This document shows, piece by piece, positions 17,497 to 26,513 of a stretch of 64,000 bases of DNA. The stretch is from Crystallibacter sulfonylureivorans_A (GTDB taxonomy: Bacteria > Actinomycetota > Actinomycetes > Actinomycetales > Micrococcaceae): positions 1 to 64,000 of the forward strand of contig NZ_JBLKRT010000021.1 of NCBI RefSeq assembly GCF_047607445.1, read 5' to 3'. Every line of letters starts with the position of its first letter. Position 1 is the stretch's first letter. Position numbers and translations under genes: made by a program. Below the pieces are notes generated by a model. The model saw only the letters and a program-made list of their open reading frames with translations. It had not been told where the DNA came from and did no database searches.

Positions 17497-18276
17497 GTGA
17501 ACCGCGACGACGGACTCGAGGGCAAGGTTGCCGTCATCTCCGGCGGAGGCAGCGGAATCGGCCGGGCGCTTGCCGTAGCCTACGCCCGGGCCGGCGCCCA
17601 CAACGTGATCGGCTACCTTCCTTCGGATCCGCATGACGCGGCGGACACGGTCCGTGCCGTCGAAGAGGCCGCGGGTCGGTGCGTCGCCGTCCCGATGGAT
17701 GTGCGCCGTTTCGAGGACACGGAGAAGCTGGCCCAAGCAGCGCTGGACGAGTTCGGCCGACTGGACATCGCGGTCGCCGCGGCTGGTATTCTGCGCCGCG
17801 CGCCGCTGGCCGAGATGACCGACGAAGCGTGGGATGACATGATGGCCGTCGACCTCTCCGGCGTCCTGCGCGTCTTCCGCTCCTGCAGCATGCGGATGGA
17901 CGACGGCGGAGCGATGGTCGCCACGTCCTCGATTGCGGGCGGCGTTTACGGCTGGGAGGAGCACAGCCATTATGCCGCCGCCAAGTCCGGCCTGCTGGGT
18001 CTGTGCCGGTCGTTGGCCGTGGAGCTGGCTCCGCGGCGGATCCGGGTCAACGCAATCATTCCGGGGCTGATCGAGAGCCCACAGTCGCTTGACCCGGTGA
18101 ATTCGCTGGGCAGGGAAGGCCTCGATGCCGCCGGATCCATCATCCCGTGGGGCCGTGTCGGCAACGTCGACGAGGCCGCCCGCGCCATCCGCTTTATGAC
18201 CAGCGACGACTCGGCCTACATCACGGGACAACAACTTATTGTCGACGGCGGGCTGACCGTCCGCTGGCCCAGCTGA
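17497..18276 (+). CDS. SDR-family oxidoreductase
   Basis: A classical short-chain dehydrogenase of 259 residues. The cofactor motif is SGGGSGIGRALAVAYARAG, the NNAG-equivalent is VAAAGIL, and the catalytic Ser and Tyr-x-x-x-Lys are in TSSIAGG and HYAAAKSGL. The C-terminus has ITGQQLIVDGGLTV. Start GTG behind AAGGGTGG. It is followed 19 bases later by a second SDR. Confidence 0.9.
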   Translation: MNRDDGLEGKVAVISGGGSGIGRALAVAYARAGAHNVIGYLPSDPHDAADTVRAVEEAAGRCVAVPMDVRRFEDTEKLAQAALDEFGRLDIAVAAAGILRRAPLAEMTDEAWDDMMAVDLSGVLRVFRSCSMRMDDGGAMVATSSIAGGVYGWEEHSHYAAAKSGLLGLCRSLAVELAPRRIRVNAIIPGLIESPQSLDPVNSLGREGLDAAGSIIPWGRVGNVDEAARAIRFMTSDDSAYITGQQLIVDGGLTVRWPS

Positions 18277-18295
18277 GTGCCGGTCAGGAGTCCAG

Positions 18296-19048
18296 ATGGA
18301 ACGACAGCTTGTAGGCAAGATCGCCGTGATATCCGGCGGAGGCAGCGGGATCGGTGCGGCCATTGCGCTGCTCTTTGCCCAGGAAGGCGCAGACGTGGCG
18401 CTGCTGGATCGGGACGAACAGCACGCTGCGGCCGTGGCCGAGGAGGCCGGATCCTTTGGCGTCCGCACCACTGCCGTTGCTGTGGACGTGACCGACGGCG
18501 AGGCCGTGCGGCGGGCGATGGACGACGTCGCGGCAACATTCGGCGGTATCGACATCCTGGTCAGCGCCGCCGGCATTCTCGACGAGACGCCGTTGCTGGA
18601 GATGACCGAAGCGACGTTCGACAAGACCCTGGCCGTGGACCTCAAAGGCGTATTTCTGGCTGCGCGTTGGGCCGCGCCCCACATGGTCGAGCGAGGTGGC
18701 GGCCGGATCATCAACATCGCCTCGCAGCTCGGGATTAAGGGCGGCGTCGGCTTGACTCACTACGTGGCGGCCAAGGCGGGAGTGATCGGCATGACCAAAG
18801 CCATGGCGCTGGAGTTGGCCGGGCACCACATCCTCGTCAATGCGATCGCGCCGGGGCCCATCTTCACGCCGTTGATCGAGGGGCTTTCCGAAGAGTGGAA
18901 GGCCGCCAAACAGGCGGAGCTTCCCATTGGCCGTTTCGGACAGGCCCATGAGGTAGCGCCCACCGCCTTGCTGCTGGCCTCCTCGCCCGGCGGAGATCTC
19001 TATACCGGTCAGACCCTAGGCCCCAACAGCGGCGACGTGATGCCGTAG
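18296..19048 (+). CDS. SDR-family oxidoreductase
   Basis: A classical 250-residue SDR: ISGGGSGIGAAIALLFAQEG binds the cofactor, and the active site is in INIASQLG and HYVAAKAGVIGM. CAGGAG stands before the ATG. It is the last gene of the five-gene operon and is clearly related to the SDR just upstream, so the pair may catalyse consecutive oxidations or act on different stereoisomers. Confidence 0.9.
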   Translation: MERQLVGKIAVISGGGSGIGAAIALLFAQEGADVALLDRDEQHAAAVAEEAGSFGVRTTAVAVDVTDGEAVRRAMDDVAATFGGIDILVSAAGILDETPLLEMTEATFDKTLAVDLKGVFLAARWAAPHMVERGGGRIINIASQLGIKGGVGLTHYVAAKAGVIGMTKAMALELAGHHILVNAIAPGPIFTPLIEGLSEEWKAAKQAELPIGRFGQAHEVAPTALLLASSPGGDLYTGQTLGPNSGDVMP

Positions 19049-19112
19049 GTTGTCATCTCTTTCTTTCGGTGCTTGGCTGACACAAAACGGTCCACATCTG
19101 GGAGAGGACAAC

Positions 19113-19373
19113 ATGCACGCGTCAACGATGTCGAAGACCACCCTGCGGGCCGGTATTTTGTTGGGTGCCATTGCAGTGCTCTTGATCGCGCTAGGCCCAC
19201 TGATTCTTGGCAACTTCGGAACAACGGCTGTTGTTGAAGGTGCACCTGTCGCCATGGCGGTAACAACCACCTATCAGCTGGTAACGGCCACTTTTCTGCC
19301 GTTTTCGGCGGCGTTCATCTCCGCGGCCCTGGTCATGCGCCATGTGGATTCGCTTGCCAGCTCGAAGACCTGA
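19113..19373 (+). CDS. Small two-helix membrane protein
   Basis: An 86-residue protein with two predicted membrane helices (ILLGAIAVLLIALGPLIL and LVTATFLPFSAAFISAALV). GGGAGAGG before the ATG supports the start. No family recognised. It lies alone between the SDR operon and the frameshifted DedA-like gene. Confidence 0.65.
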   Translation: MHASTMSKTTLRAGILLGAIAVLLIALGPLILGNFGTTAVVEGAPVAMAVTTTYQLVTATFLPFSAAFISAALVMRHVDSLASSKT

Positions 19374-19491
19374 CCACCCCTTGCGGTAGACCGGTTGATG
19401 CGCCGCCGGTTAAGTCACCGGCTGTCCGCACGGGATGCTCTCGTGCTGTGCCAGGGCGAGTGAAGAGGCGCCCTCGGCACCACCCAATGAT

Positions 19492-19508
19492 TTCTACGAG
19501 GCGTAGAA
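19492..19508. promoter_or_regulatory. 17-bp perfect palindrome, candidate operator
   Basis: TTCTACG-AGG-CGTAGAA lies 39 bases before the ATG of the second DedA-like copy. The right arm runs into TAGAATTG, which could be a -10 element. Such placement is typical of a repressor site. The cognate regulator is unknown; TCCTAGAA upstream of the first copy (near 6196) is only a partial match. Confidence 0.5.
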
Positions 19509-19546
19509 TTGATGTGTCCGGTCCGCTCGCCAGTGAAAGGACGGTC

Positions 19547-20076
19547 ATGGACTTCTTCCTCGGGCTGCCGCTGGGGTGGGCAATCGCCGCGCTGTTCGGT
19601 GGAGCGATGATCCGGTCCAACACCACGTACTGGCTGGGCCGAGGTGTTGCCGCCGGCGCCAGGCGCACCCGTCTGGAGAAGTATGCGGACAGCGAGTTGA
19701 TGCGCCGGCGGAGGCGATGACGGCCAGGTTCGGGCCGCTCGCGGTGACCTTGTGCTTCCTAACCGTCGGCCTGCAGACTGCCGTGATCGCCAGTTCGGGC
19801 ATTGGCCGCATGCCGCTGCGCCGCTTCCTGCCCGCAGTCATCGTCGGCAGCCTGATCTGGGCCGTCGTCTACGCCACCATCGGGCTGGCCGCGATGGCGG
19901 CCTGGTTCGCACTCATTCTCGCGTCCCCGTGGGCGGCTGCTGGCGTCGCGGTGGCGGTCGCCGTCGTCGTACTTTGCTTGGCGAAACGGCGCACAAAGGG
20001 CCATCATGCGGTGGGGGCGGACGACGGCGGTGCTCTGGTTGGGCGGGAAAGGCCGGTCGAGCGGCTGCAGCGATGA
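19547..20076 (+). pseudogene. DedA/VTT-like membrane protein, frameshifted paralog
   Basis: Close paralog of the protein at 6386-6865. Translation from the ATG at 19547 gives 57 residues that align with the first copy (ATYWAGR versus TTYWLGR) and then stops at 19720. The remaining homology, from ARFGPLAVTLCFLTVGLQT on, is in another frame. The first copy reads CGCCGGGCGG where this one has CGCCGGCGG (about 19703-19711), so loss of one G explains the break. The two frames overlap as ATGA, so translational coupling of two half-proteins cannot be excluded. A sequencing error is also possible. Confidence 0.75.
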
Positions 20077-20109
20077 CGCAACCGTGCGCCCGGAGGATAA
20101 TGGTGCGCG

Positions 20110-20793
20110 ATGAGCAGGGTCCACCGTAGTTCCGCTCGGAAGCGTGGGCAGCGCCTGTGGGTGCTGCTGCGTCCCGTCCTGACCGGCGTGGCCTTGCTGG
20201 TGGTTTTCTACGCGATTCCGCTCGACCGCAAAGGCTCCATCCTTGCGCTTCTCATCGGCATTGGTGCGCTGACACTACTGGTTGCGTGGCAAATACGGGC
20301 GGTGACGACGTCGCCGTCACCGCGACTGCGGGCCGCGGAGTCGTTGGCCACGTCGATTCCGCTCTACATTGTCCTCTTCGCCAGTTCGCACGCCACCATG
20401 TCCTATTGGGACCCGAACGCCTTCTCGGAGCCGCTAGACCGAACGGACTCCCTGTACTTCACCATCACCACATTGGCCACGGTGGGATATGGCGACATCG
20501 TCCCGGTATCGCAGGCGGCGCGGATTGCCGTCACCGTGCAGATGGTCACCGGGCTGGTCCTGCTGGGCCTGGTGATCAAGATGTTCGTGGGTGCGGTGGA
20601 TGTGGGCCTCCGGAACGCCGCGGACAGGCCCGCCGCCCAGGATGAGGCCGAACGGCTAGCGCCCGGCCATCAACACGACGGCGGCCCTGCCGAAACTGGC
20701 GGGCCAGAAGCCGGCATCGGCGGATCCGCCGGACCTGAGGGGCCCGAACCCGGTACTGGCGGACCCGCCATCGGCGGGCCCGCCAGCAGGTGA
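20110..20793 (+). CDS. Two-pore-helix-type potassium channel protein
   Basis: A 227-residue Ion_trans_2-type K+ channel subunit. The selectivity filter TVGYGD is near residue 129, preceded by the pore helix LYFTITTLA and flanked by membrane helices; two further hydrophobic segments lie N-terminal. The last 50 residues are a soluble, low-complexity tail rich in Gly, Pro and Glu with repeated GGP units. No RCK/TrkA-N domain is present. The ATG follows GGAGG at a long spacing. Confidence 0.9.
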   Translation: MSRVHRSSARKRGQRLWVLLRPVLTGVALLVVFYAIPLDRKGSILALLIGIGALTLLVAWQIRAVTTSPSPRLRAAESLATSIPLYIVLFASSHATMSYWDPNAFSEPLDRTDSLYFTITTLATVGYGDIVPVSQAARIAVTVQMVTGLVLLGLVIKMFVGAVDVGLRNAADRPAAQDEAERLAPGHQHDGGPAETGGPEAGIGGSAGPEGPEPGTGGPAIGGPASR

Positions 20794-20807
20794 CGGCCAG
20801 GCCTTAG

Positions 20808-21269
20808 TTACCAGTCGGCGCCAGGGTTCGCCGGTGCAGTACCAGGGCTCGCTGCCGCTCCGCCGGACGCACTCGGCTGATCAAGTTTGAGTGCCCGCGC
20901 TTTGACGTGTTCGAACTCTTGCTGGTTGATCGCGCCAGAGTCCAGCAGTTCCTTGGCTTTTGCTATCTCTGCAGTCGGACTTGAGCCAGCCACTCCGCGG
21001 ATATAAGACTCGGTGTCCATGCGCATCGCCTGCGACGCCGCGTGGCTGCGCTCGGCCATTCCCCTGCCACGTGCGATCAGATAGATCAGTGACGTCAGGA
21101 AGGGCAGGAAAAGCAGGAAGATCAGCCATACCGCCTTCAGCCACCCGTTCAGGGACCTGTCACGGAACAGGTCAGTGATGATTCCGAAGAGCACGAAGAG
21201 GTAGGCGATGAAAGCGAACGCCCAGAAGAACCACCAGATAGTGTCCCAAAACGATTCCCCGAAGTTCAT
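20808..21269 (-). CDS. PLDc_N/SHOCT-domain membrane protein
   Basis: A 153-residue protein from the ATG at 21269, chosen because GGAGG lies 8 bases upstream. The N-terminal 60 residues form two membrane helices of the cardiolipin-synthase-N type (WLIFLLFLPFLTSLIYLIARG). After a linker comes a SHOCT motif (EIAKAKELLDSGAINQQEFE), a short oligomerisation module. Probably a membrane-stress or quality-control accessory protein. Confidence 0.82.
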   Translation of the reverse strand: MNFGESFWDTIWWFFWAFAFIAYLFVLFGIITDLFRDRSLNGWLKAVWLIFLLFLPFLTSLIYLIARGRGMAERSHAASQAMRMDTESYIRGVAGSSPTAEIAKAKELLDSGAINQQEFEHVKARALKLDQPSASGGAAASPGTAPANPGADW

Positions 21270-21523
21270 GGCACCCACCTCCGATTTCCCGGTACCACCG
21301 CACCGGATAGCCTAGAGCCCTTCCAGAACGTGGGCGCAGTCTACAACCTCACCGGGCAGAGCCGTCAAGACCTCGCCACGTGGGGGCCACCGGAGTTGCG
21401 GGAGCTGTAGGAGCATCAGGGGAGGCAGTTCCCCGTGCTCAGGCCGGTCCGGCGACTAGTCCTGCCGCCGCCAGTCATCGGCAGTGCACGGAAAGCCGGG
21501 CCGTCCCGGTTAGTGTGGGGTGG

Positions 21524-22018
21524 GTGGAAGCCCAGATTCTTGCGACCGTTGTTTGCGGTCTGCTCATCGCCGTCGGAATTGCCGGCATCGTCGTGCCCGT
21601 TTTGCCCGGTACCATCACCATCGGCATCAGTTTGCTGGTCTGGGCCATTGCCCTGCAAAACATGGTGGGCTGGGTGGTCTTCGCCATCGGCATGGTGTTC
21701 GTGGCCGCCGGCATGCTGGCCAGCCTGGTGCTCACCGGGCGGCGGCTGAAGCAGCGACAGGTGCCCAACTGGTCCATCCTGGTCGCCGTGGTGGCGGGCG
21801 TCGTCGGGATGTTTGTGATTCCCGTGGTGGGTCTGTTCATCGGGTTCGCGGCCGGGCTGCTGCTCAGTGAATTCGCACGACGGCGGCACTTCGGCCAGGC
21901 GGTCGAGGCCAGCTGGGCAGCGCTCAAGGCGGTGGGCCTCGGCATGCTGGTGGAGCTGGGCTGCGCCTTCGCAGCCGGGGCGGTCTGGGTCATCGGCGTG
22001 CTGGTGCAGTTTGTCTAG
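21524..22018 (+). CDS. DUF456-family membrane protein
   Basis: A 164-residue, mostly hydrophobic protein from a GTG at 21524. The pattern IVVPVLPGTITIGISLLVW in the N-terminal helices and the glycine-rich GVVGMFVIPVVGLFIGFAAG match DUF456. Function unknown for the family. The preceding 250 bases hold no supported gene. Confidence 0.8.
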   Translation: MEAQILATVVCGLLIAVGIAGIVVPVLPGTITIGISLLVWAIALQNMVGWVVFAIGMVFVAAGMLASLVLTGRRLKQRQVPNWSILVAVVAGVVGMFVIPVVGLFIGFAAGLLLSEFARRRHFGQAVEASWAALKAVGLGMLVELGCAFAAGAVWVIGVLVQFV

Positions 22019-22021
22019 AGG

Positions 22022-22492
22022 TCAGTCCTGTTGGAGCAGTCCGGTGGTCCGGTAGGGGATCACTTCGCGTAGGAACATCTGCGTGGACGTGCGCGTGATG
22101 CCGGGACAGAACCGGATCTCTTCGCTCACCCGGTACAGGTCGTCCGGGCTGTGCGCCACCACGCGGATCAGCAGGTCGGTGTCGCCAGCCGGGGCATGGC
22201 ATTCGAGCACTTCCGGAATCTTGCGCAGGGCGTCGACTGCATCGTTGAGCTTGCTCTGGTCCAGCTCGGCGCTGACCATGGCCATGACGCCGCGGTCCAA
22301 CGCCTCGGGCAGCACCCGGGCCGAGTGGGTGCGCAGGCATCCCGAAGCGGCAAGGCGTTCCAGCCTGGAGTGAACGGTTCCGCGCGCCAAGCCAAGCCGC
22401 TGCGCCAGCATCATCACCGGGACGCGCGGGTCCTCGTCCAGGGCAAGCAGGATCCGCCGGTCGGTGGCATCCAGTTGCTGCAAATTGACCAC
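22022..22492 (-). CDS. Lrp/AsnC-family transcriptional regulator
   Basis: A 156-residue feast/famine regulator. The N-terminal helix-turn-helix (LDATDRRILLALDEDPRVPV, then LGLARGTVHSRLERL) is followed by the RAM ligand-binding domain (GDTDLLIRVVAHSPDDLYRV). The GTG at 22492 fits the usual family start. Longer reading is possible upstream but has no family similarity. Its target and amino-acid ligand are unknown. Confidence 0.85.
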   Translation of the reverse strand: MVNLQQLDATDRRILLALDEDPRVPVMMLAQRLGLARGTVHSRLERLAASGCLRTHSARVLPEALDRGVMAMVSAELDQSKLNDAVDALRKIPEVLECHAPAGDTDLLIRVVAHSPDDLYRVSEEIRFCPGITRTSTQMFLREVIPYRTTGLLQQD

Positions 22493-22698
22493 TTCCTGTC
22501 GCTCGGGTGACCTCTGCTTGAACAGTCTGATCAAGTATAAGGCGGCCCCTTGCGCGGATTGTAGGCATGCTGGTGGAATAACTATCAGATCGGGCGAAGC
22601 CACAAGCCGCAGCCCGTTGAGGTGCACAGTCCATGCTCACGACGCAGGGCAGTGTTTGCGGGCCCGCGAAGCCCGGACCTTGTTGTTCACACAGCCGA

Positions 22699-22737
22699 AG
22701 ACCCCTGCCAGTCCGTATTCCGGACCGCCAGGGGTCT
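22699..22737. terminator. Hairpin terminator
   Basis: AGACCCCTG at 22699-22707 pairs with CAGGGGTCT at 22729-22737, with an inner GTCCG/CGGAC pairing. It lies downstream of the minus-strand gene ending at 22781. Confidence 0.65.
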
Positions 22738-22780
22738 CGCTGGTTAAGGGGTCTGCTGAGGAGGACTTTTCAGCGCCGGA

Positions 22781-23311
22781 CTAGGCTGCATCCGCCGGAG
22801 TGTCGCCCTCGCTGGGCGGGAGAGCGCCCCGTTTCTCCTTTGGCTGGAAGAAGCGTTTGGAGCCCAGGAACAGGACGATGGCCAGGCCCACGGTCACCAC
22901 GATGAACGAGAGTGTGGTGTTTCCGGACATGAAACTCCGGGTGATGCTGTAGATCAAGGTGAACAGGCTGCCAAGCATGATGCCGTTGGCCAACACCCGG
23001 TTGCGCTTCTCGACCAGCAGGCTCAGGCCGAGCAGGGCGACGGATGAGATCAGCGTCATCGTGGTGACGTTGCGGTTGTAGGTTTCGTACGCGTCGTCGT
23101 ACGCGCGGTAGGCAGCGTCGTACTTCTCCTGCAGTTCCCGCTGCTGCGCCAGCTCTTCGGCCGTTGGGTCTGACTTCTGGAAGACCTGCTCCTGCGGAAA
23201 CTGCGGCATCTCCGGCGGCGCATAAAACGTGCGGATGCCCAACCCAACAAAGAGCGCGATGATGACCCCCAGGAAGACCGTGTAGACGGCCTTGAGAACT
23301 TTGTTGTCCAT
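22781..23311 (-). CDS. Membrane protein of unknown function
   Basis: A 176-residue protein with one N-terminal membrane helix (VYTVFLGVIIALFVGLGI), a central soluble coiled-coil-like part (ELAQQRELQEKYDAAYRAYD) and three C-terminal helices. The middle part has repeated Ala/Tyr/Asp heptads. No family recognised. It sits next to the tRNA-Ala target of the mobile element. Confidence 0.7.
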   Translation of the reverse strand: MDNKVLKAVYTVFLGVIIALFVGLGIRTFYAPPEMPQFPQEQVFQKSDPTAEELAQQRELQEKYDAAYRAYDDAYETYNRNVTTMTLISSVALLGLSLLVEKRNRVLANGIMLGSLFTLIYSITRSFMSGNTTLSFIVVTVGLAIVLFLGSKRFFQPKEKRGALPPSEGDTPADAA

Positions 23312-23505
23312 GGCGTGAGTCTATGGGGCGGTTTTGTCCCGCCGGCGGGGACGCCAGTGAACGCTGCACATTCGTTATCAGCGTGGGTAAACCGCGGGGG
23401 TCTCTGTTGTGCTGCCCGCCACGGAGGTGTGTCTGGCTCGCAACACTGCATCCCGTCAGCTTTGCGATCGCCCCGCCGCAGACTTATGATCAAACGCAGT
23501 GGCAC

Positions 23506-23578
23506 GGGGCTTTAGCTCAGTTGGTAGAGCGTTTCGTTCGCAATGAAAAGGTCAGGGGTTCGATTCCCCTAAGCTCCA
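23506..23578 (+). tRNA. tRNA-Ala(CGC)
   Basis: Full cloverleaf: the acceptor stem GGGGCTT pairs with AAGCTCC and contains the G3-U70 wobble pair that marks alanine tRNAs. The anticodon loop is TTCGCAA (anticodon CGC), and the T arm is AGGGG-TTCGATT-CCCCT. No CCA is encoded. Its 3' half is the insertion site of the downstream integrative element and is repeated at 60081-60126. Confidence 0.93.
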
Positions 23579-23580
23579 CT
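23535..23580 (+). repeat. attL core: 46-bp direct repeat
   Basis: Bases 23535-23580 (from the anticodon loop to two bases past the tRNA end) are identical to 60081-60126. This is the crossover core of a tyrosine-recombinase integration into tRNA-Ala; the tRNA is kept intact on the left. Confidence 0.92.
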
Positions 23581-23617
23581 GAAGACGCGGGTCTTCCGGG
23601 GGTCCGGCTTGCAAAAA

Positions 23618-23639
23618 ACACACTTTCCACACACTTTGG
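23618..23639. repeat. Tandem arm-type sites, left end
   Basis: Two 11-base units, ACACACTTTCC and ACACACTTTGG, lie 38 bases inside attL. The same unit occurs next to the integrase side and beyond attR, so it is probably the arm-binding site of the integrase. Confidence 0.65.
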
Positions 23640-24595
23640 CAGTGATGAGGGCATCGAGGCCACCATTGCGCTTGTCGTCATGTCGCCAGAATAGAGCGCA
23701 GAACGACCTCCCTCAAAGAGACCCGCCGGTCTTAGGGGCCGCTTGTAGCCACTCCCAGAGTTTCACCATTTCAGAGACCCAGCGTGGGTCATGTCGCTGT
23801 CGTCGAAGCTACCGCAGCGTCTGGCCAAGGTATCGGACCACCGCGCCGTGGTGGACCGGTTGGCGCGCATGACACTGGCCCCCTGACCCTGTGCGCCGCA
23901 CCAGATCATAGGGGGGAACTGCGCAGCACTATGCGGAAGGTGCTGGGAAGCAGTGTGCCACGGATAGGTGGGTGGATCGAGCGACCTTCACCCGGTGCGC
24001 AAAACCTACCATGCTGTGCTGCTGCCCCAGTCGGCCGTCTTACTCTTCGTATCAGAGCCATTGCGCCAGATGCCAGCCGTCCTCGCCCGGATGTATACGC
24101 AGTTCCAAGGTCCGCAGCGGTGAAGTTGAGGCGGACCGTACCTGCAGGCGCCAGAATTCGATGTAGACAATGTGGTCCTGCCCGCGCCCGGTGGGCAGGT
24201 TGGATTCCCACCAATTCCACCCGGCAAGCTGTCCTGATTGCTCGGTGTTAGCAAAAGACGGCTGGAGGATCCGGTGTGCTGGGTTCCTCGTACGAGTTCC
24301 CCCGTATCGGAGCTGATCTCAGTGGCGCTGCTTTCAGTGAGGGAGAGCCTCTAAAACGATCATCGCCGGCATTGTAGCTATGCTCCGGCAAGCGGACATG
24401 CAGGTGACAGAAAGTAGCAGTGATGACAGTGGGGTAGTGTATCTCTTTCTCGGCGCGTGCAGGGCGTCCAGCTCTGCTCCCGGGAAACCGCAGCCACATG
24501 CAACACGGCGGTCGTCATTTGACAGCGCACCGCCCGGCCGCATCCACGTGCGGACTTTTTACGAATCGCAGCCAAGATCTCTAAGGACCACGATG
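23640..24595. other. Left end of the element, no supported gene
   Basis: Nearly 1 kb with only short open frames on both strands, mixed codon bias and no recognised domain. The first 150 bases resemble the sequence right of attR (60187-60330; shared GCAGTGATGAGGGC and TTTCACCATTTCAGAG). The rest may be decayed genes. Position 24302-24360 carries no clear terminator for the permease gene that ends at 24596. Confidence 0.5.
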
Positions 24596-26050
24596 TCATG
24601 GTCGGAAGAGGTTGAATGCGACGACTACCAGACTGATGGCCAGCATGACATTGGCGACCAGCACCTTGCGCGTTACCGTTGCGGTGGTGGCAGAAGCCGT
24701 GTTCGATTCGGAGCCGGAAGCGTTGGTTTGCGCGAGACTTACAGCCAAAGCAACGCGAGGTGGGGAAACCATCACTGCCGCGGACGCTGCGACGTTTAGG
24801 ATGCCTAACACCTGCACTGCGTCAACGCCTAATTCGTTGGCGGCGTCGCTAAAGCCGGCAGCGAACATGGCGGCCGAGGCAGAATTTGACCCGGTGATGT
24901 AGCCCCCGAGGAATCCAGCAACGGGTGCCAGCATAATGAACTCGGAACCGAGGCCGGCAGCTGCGTTAGCAAGCTGAGCGCTCATGCCGTTCATTGAGAG
25001 GAGAGCGCCGAAAGCCAGGAAGAGCGTGGTCGTGAGGGCTACTGGTATTCCACGAGCAAATCCAGCCCTTAGTGCTCCTGGCAGGTCAGCCCTGCGCATT
25101 CCCAGAAGGGCGGGGCTCGCAGCGACTGTGAGCGTCAGCCAGAATGCAGGTCCGGACGCTACATCAAGGAGAGTGTTTACTGGTACTGCTTTAACGACAA
25201 GGCTCATTGCGAACAGCCCGGAGCAGAGAAAAAGATAAGGGGCTAAGGCTCGGACAACAGGTACCCCCATGCGGATAGGGCTCCGATGCCGCCACTTGGC
25301 CCCCGCCAAGATGGTCAGCATAGCCGTCATCGACGAGAAGACGCCGGCCAGCGGCGGGCCGAGAAAATGGTTCGTGGCGATAAGCACTGCCCACATGAGG
25401 AGAACCGTGAGCAGAGTCTCCGTTGCCATGGCTAGCGCCTTGGCTCTGCCGACACCCACAAGGAGCATCGCCGCTGCCATGATGAGAAGGCACGGTAATG
25501 ACAGGAGGGCTGTCCAAACTCCCTGCTCAACAAAATCAGTTCCACCCAGCTGCGACATGATAAGAATGCCTGGGGCCAACGAACCCCAGGGCCCAAGCAG
25601 TATGCCCAGGAGCCCGATGGTAGCGGATACCCGCACGGAGTAGCCGATCCGCACAAGCAGCGGAACGGAAATGATAACTCCCAACCCCCACCCGATTATC
25701 GCTTCAGCAAAGGGCGCCACACCAAGGCCTATCATTAGCATTGCCCGGTTCGGTTCATGGGCGGCGGTACTGAGCCACTGAGCGAGAGCGTGTTGGGATC
25801 CTGCTGCATTAAGCATTTCCGCCAGCAGGATCCCCGCCAGTATGATCACGATGACTGTGACGGTTGTGGCTCCGAGTGAAGGTCCGATTTGCGACGCGGC
25901 GTGTAAATCGATGGGAAACGATGTCAGGGTCAGCACGCCCGTTACGCTCAGTGCGATAAGTGCGGAGCGAAAGGCGCCGACTCGAAAGGCCAACAAGACG
26001 GCCACCAAGACTATGGGCGAGACCGCCGCAAGTGTGTTGATAGCTTGCAT
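24596..26050 (-). CDS. LctP-type (L-lactate permease family) carboxylate transporter
   Basis: About 484 residues from the ATG at 26050, with 12 or more membrane helices. GVAPFAEAIIGWGLGVI and GPWGSLAPG near the middle, and GFLGGYITGSNSASAAMFA in the C-terminal half, match the lactate/glycolate permease family. It is the last gene of the aroQ-AKR-Dabb-permease operon under the IclR operators at 27.9 kb. In this setting it may import quinate-like hydroxy acids instead of lactate; that is inference. Confidence 0.85.
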   Translation of the reverse strand: MQAINTLAAVSPIVLVAVLLAFRVGAFRSALIALSVTGVLTLTSFPIDLHAASQIGPSLGATTVTVIVIILAGILLAEMLNAAGSQHALAQWLSTAAHEPNRAMLMIGLGVAPFAEAIIGWGLGVIISVPLLVRIGYSVRVSATIGLLGILLGPWGSLAPGILIMSQLGGTDFVEQGVWTALLSLPCLLIMAAAMLLVGVGRAKALAMATETLLTVLLMWAVLIATNHFLGPPLAGVFSSMTAMLTILAGAKWRHRSPIRMGVPVVRALAPYLFLCSGLFAMSLVVKAVPVNTLLDVASGPAFWLTLTVAASPALLGMRRADLPGALRAGFARGIPVALTTTLFLAFGALLSMNGMSAQLANAAAGLGSEFIMLAPVAGFLGGYITGSNSASAAMFAAGFSDAANELGVDAVQVLGILNVAASAAVMVSPPRVALAVSLAQTNASGSESNTASATTATVTRKVLVANVMLAISLVVVAFNLFRP

Positions 26051-26189
26051 AAGAAACCTGCCCAATCTACGGGTGGAAGACGGCACCTGGAAGGAGTTAC
26101 CGAAGAGTCGGCGACAACTGTCCGCTGCTAGAGCAGGTGCTGCTTGGACGCCGCTCTCGTGAACACGAGGCCGTCCTTCTCAATATGAG

Positions 26190-26480
26190 TCAGATCTCAA
26201 AGTCGGCGGTGGCTAAGTGCTCTTTGACCGGTCCTGAAACGTCAAGCACAGCCTGGTGCTTGGGATGGTTGCTGTAGGTTGCGAGATCGTCAAGGCTGTC
26301 AAAGTCCGCAACGAGACCCACGTCGTATGACGAAGCTGCTTGGAGAATGTCCACCCCGATGCTCATGGAGCGGATTTGATCAATGTGGTTCGGCAGGTCA
26401 GCGACCATGTCGATCCAAGCCAAGCGCTGCGCTTCAGTGAATTCGGGTTTGAAGCGAAATACGGCTACGTGCCGAATCAT
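26190..26480 (-). CDS. Dabb-family (stress-responsive A/B barrel) protein
   Basis: A 96-residue ferredoxin-like dimeric barrel: MIRHVAVFRFKPEFTEAQ at the start, SYDVGLVADFDSLDDLATY and HPKHQAV are family marks. Such proteins either protect against stress or act as small enzymes or chaperones in catabolic operons. Its place between the aldo/keto reductase and the permease points to a pathway-linked role. Confidence 0.88.
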   Translation of the reverse strand: MIRHVAVFRFKPEFTEAQRLAWIDMVADLPNHIDQIRSMSIGVDILQAASSYDVGLVADFDSLDDLATYSNHPKHQAVLDVSGPVKEHLATADFEI

Positions 26481-26513
26481 TTCTAGATCCTTAAATTTTC
26501 GAGGTCAATGAGA

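Noticed and set aside
23784..24251. Possible 155-residue protein or transposase relic at the island's left end
   Set aside because: No transposase motif or codon bias was found on either strand; kept only as a gene-free stretch.
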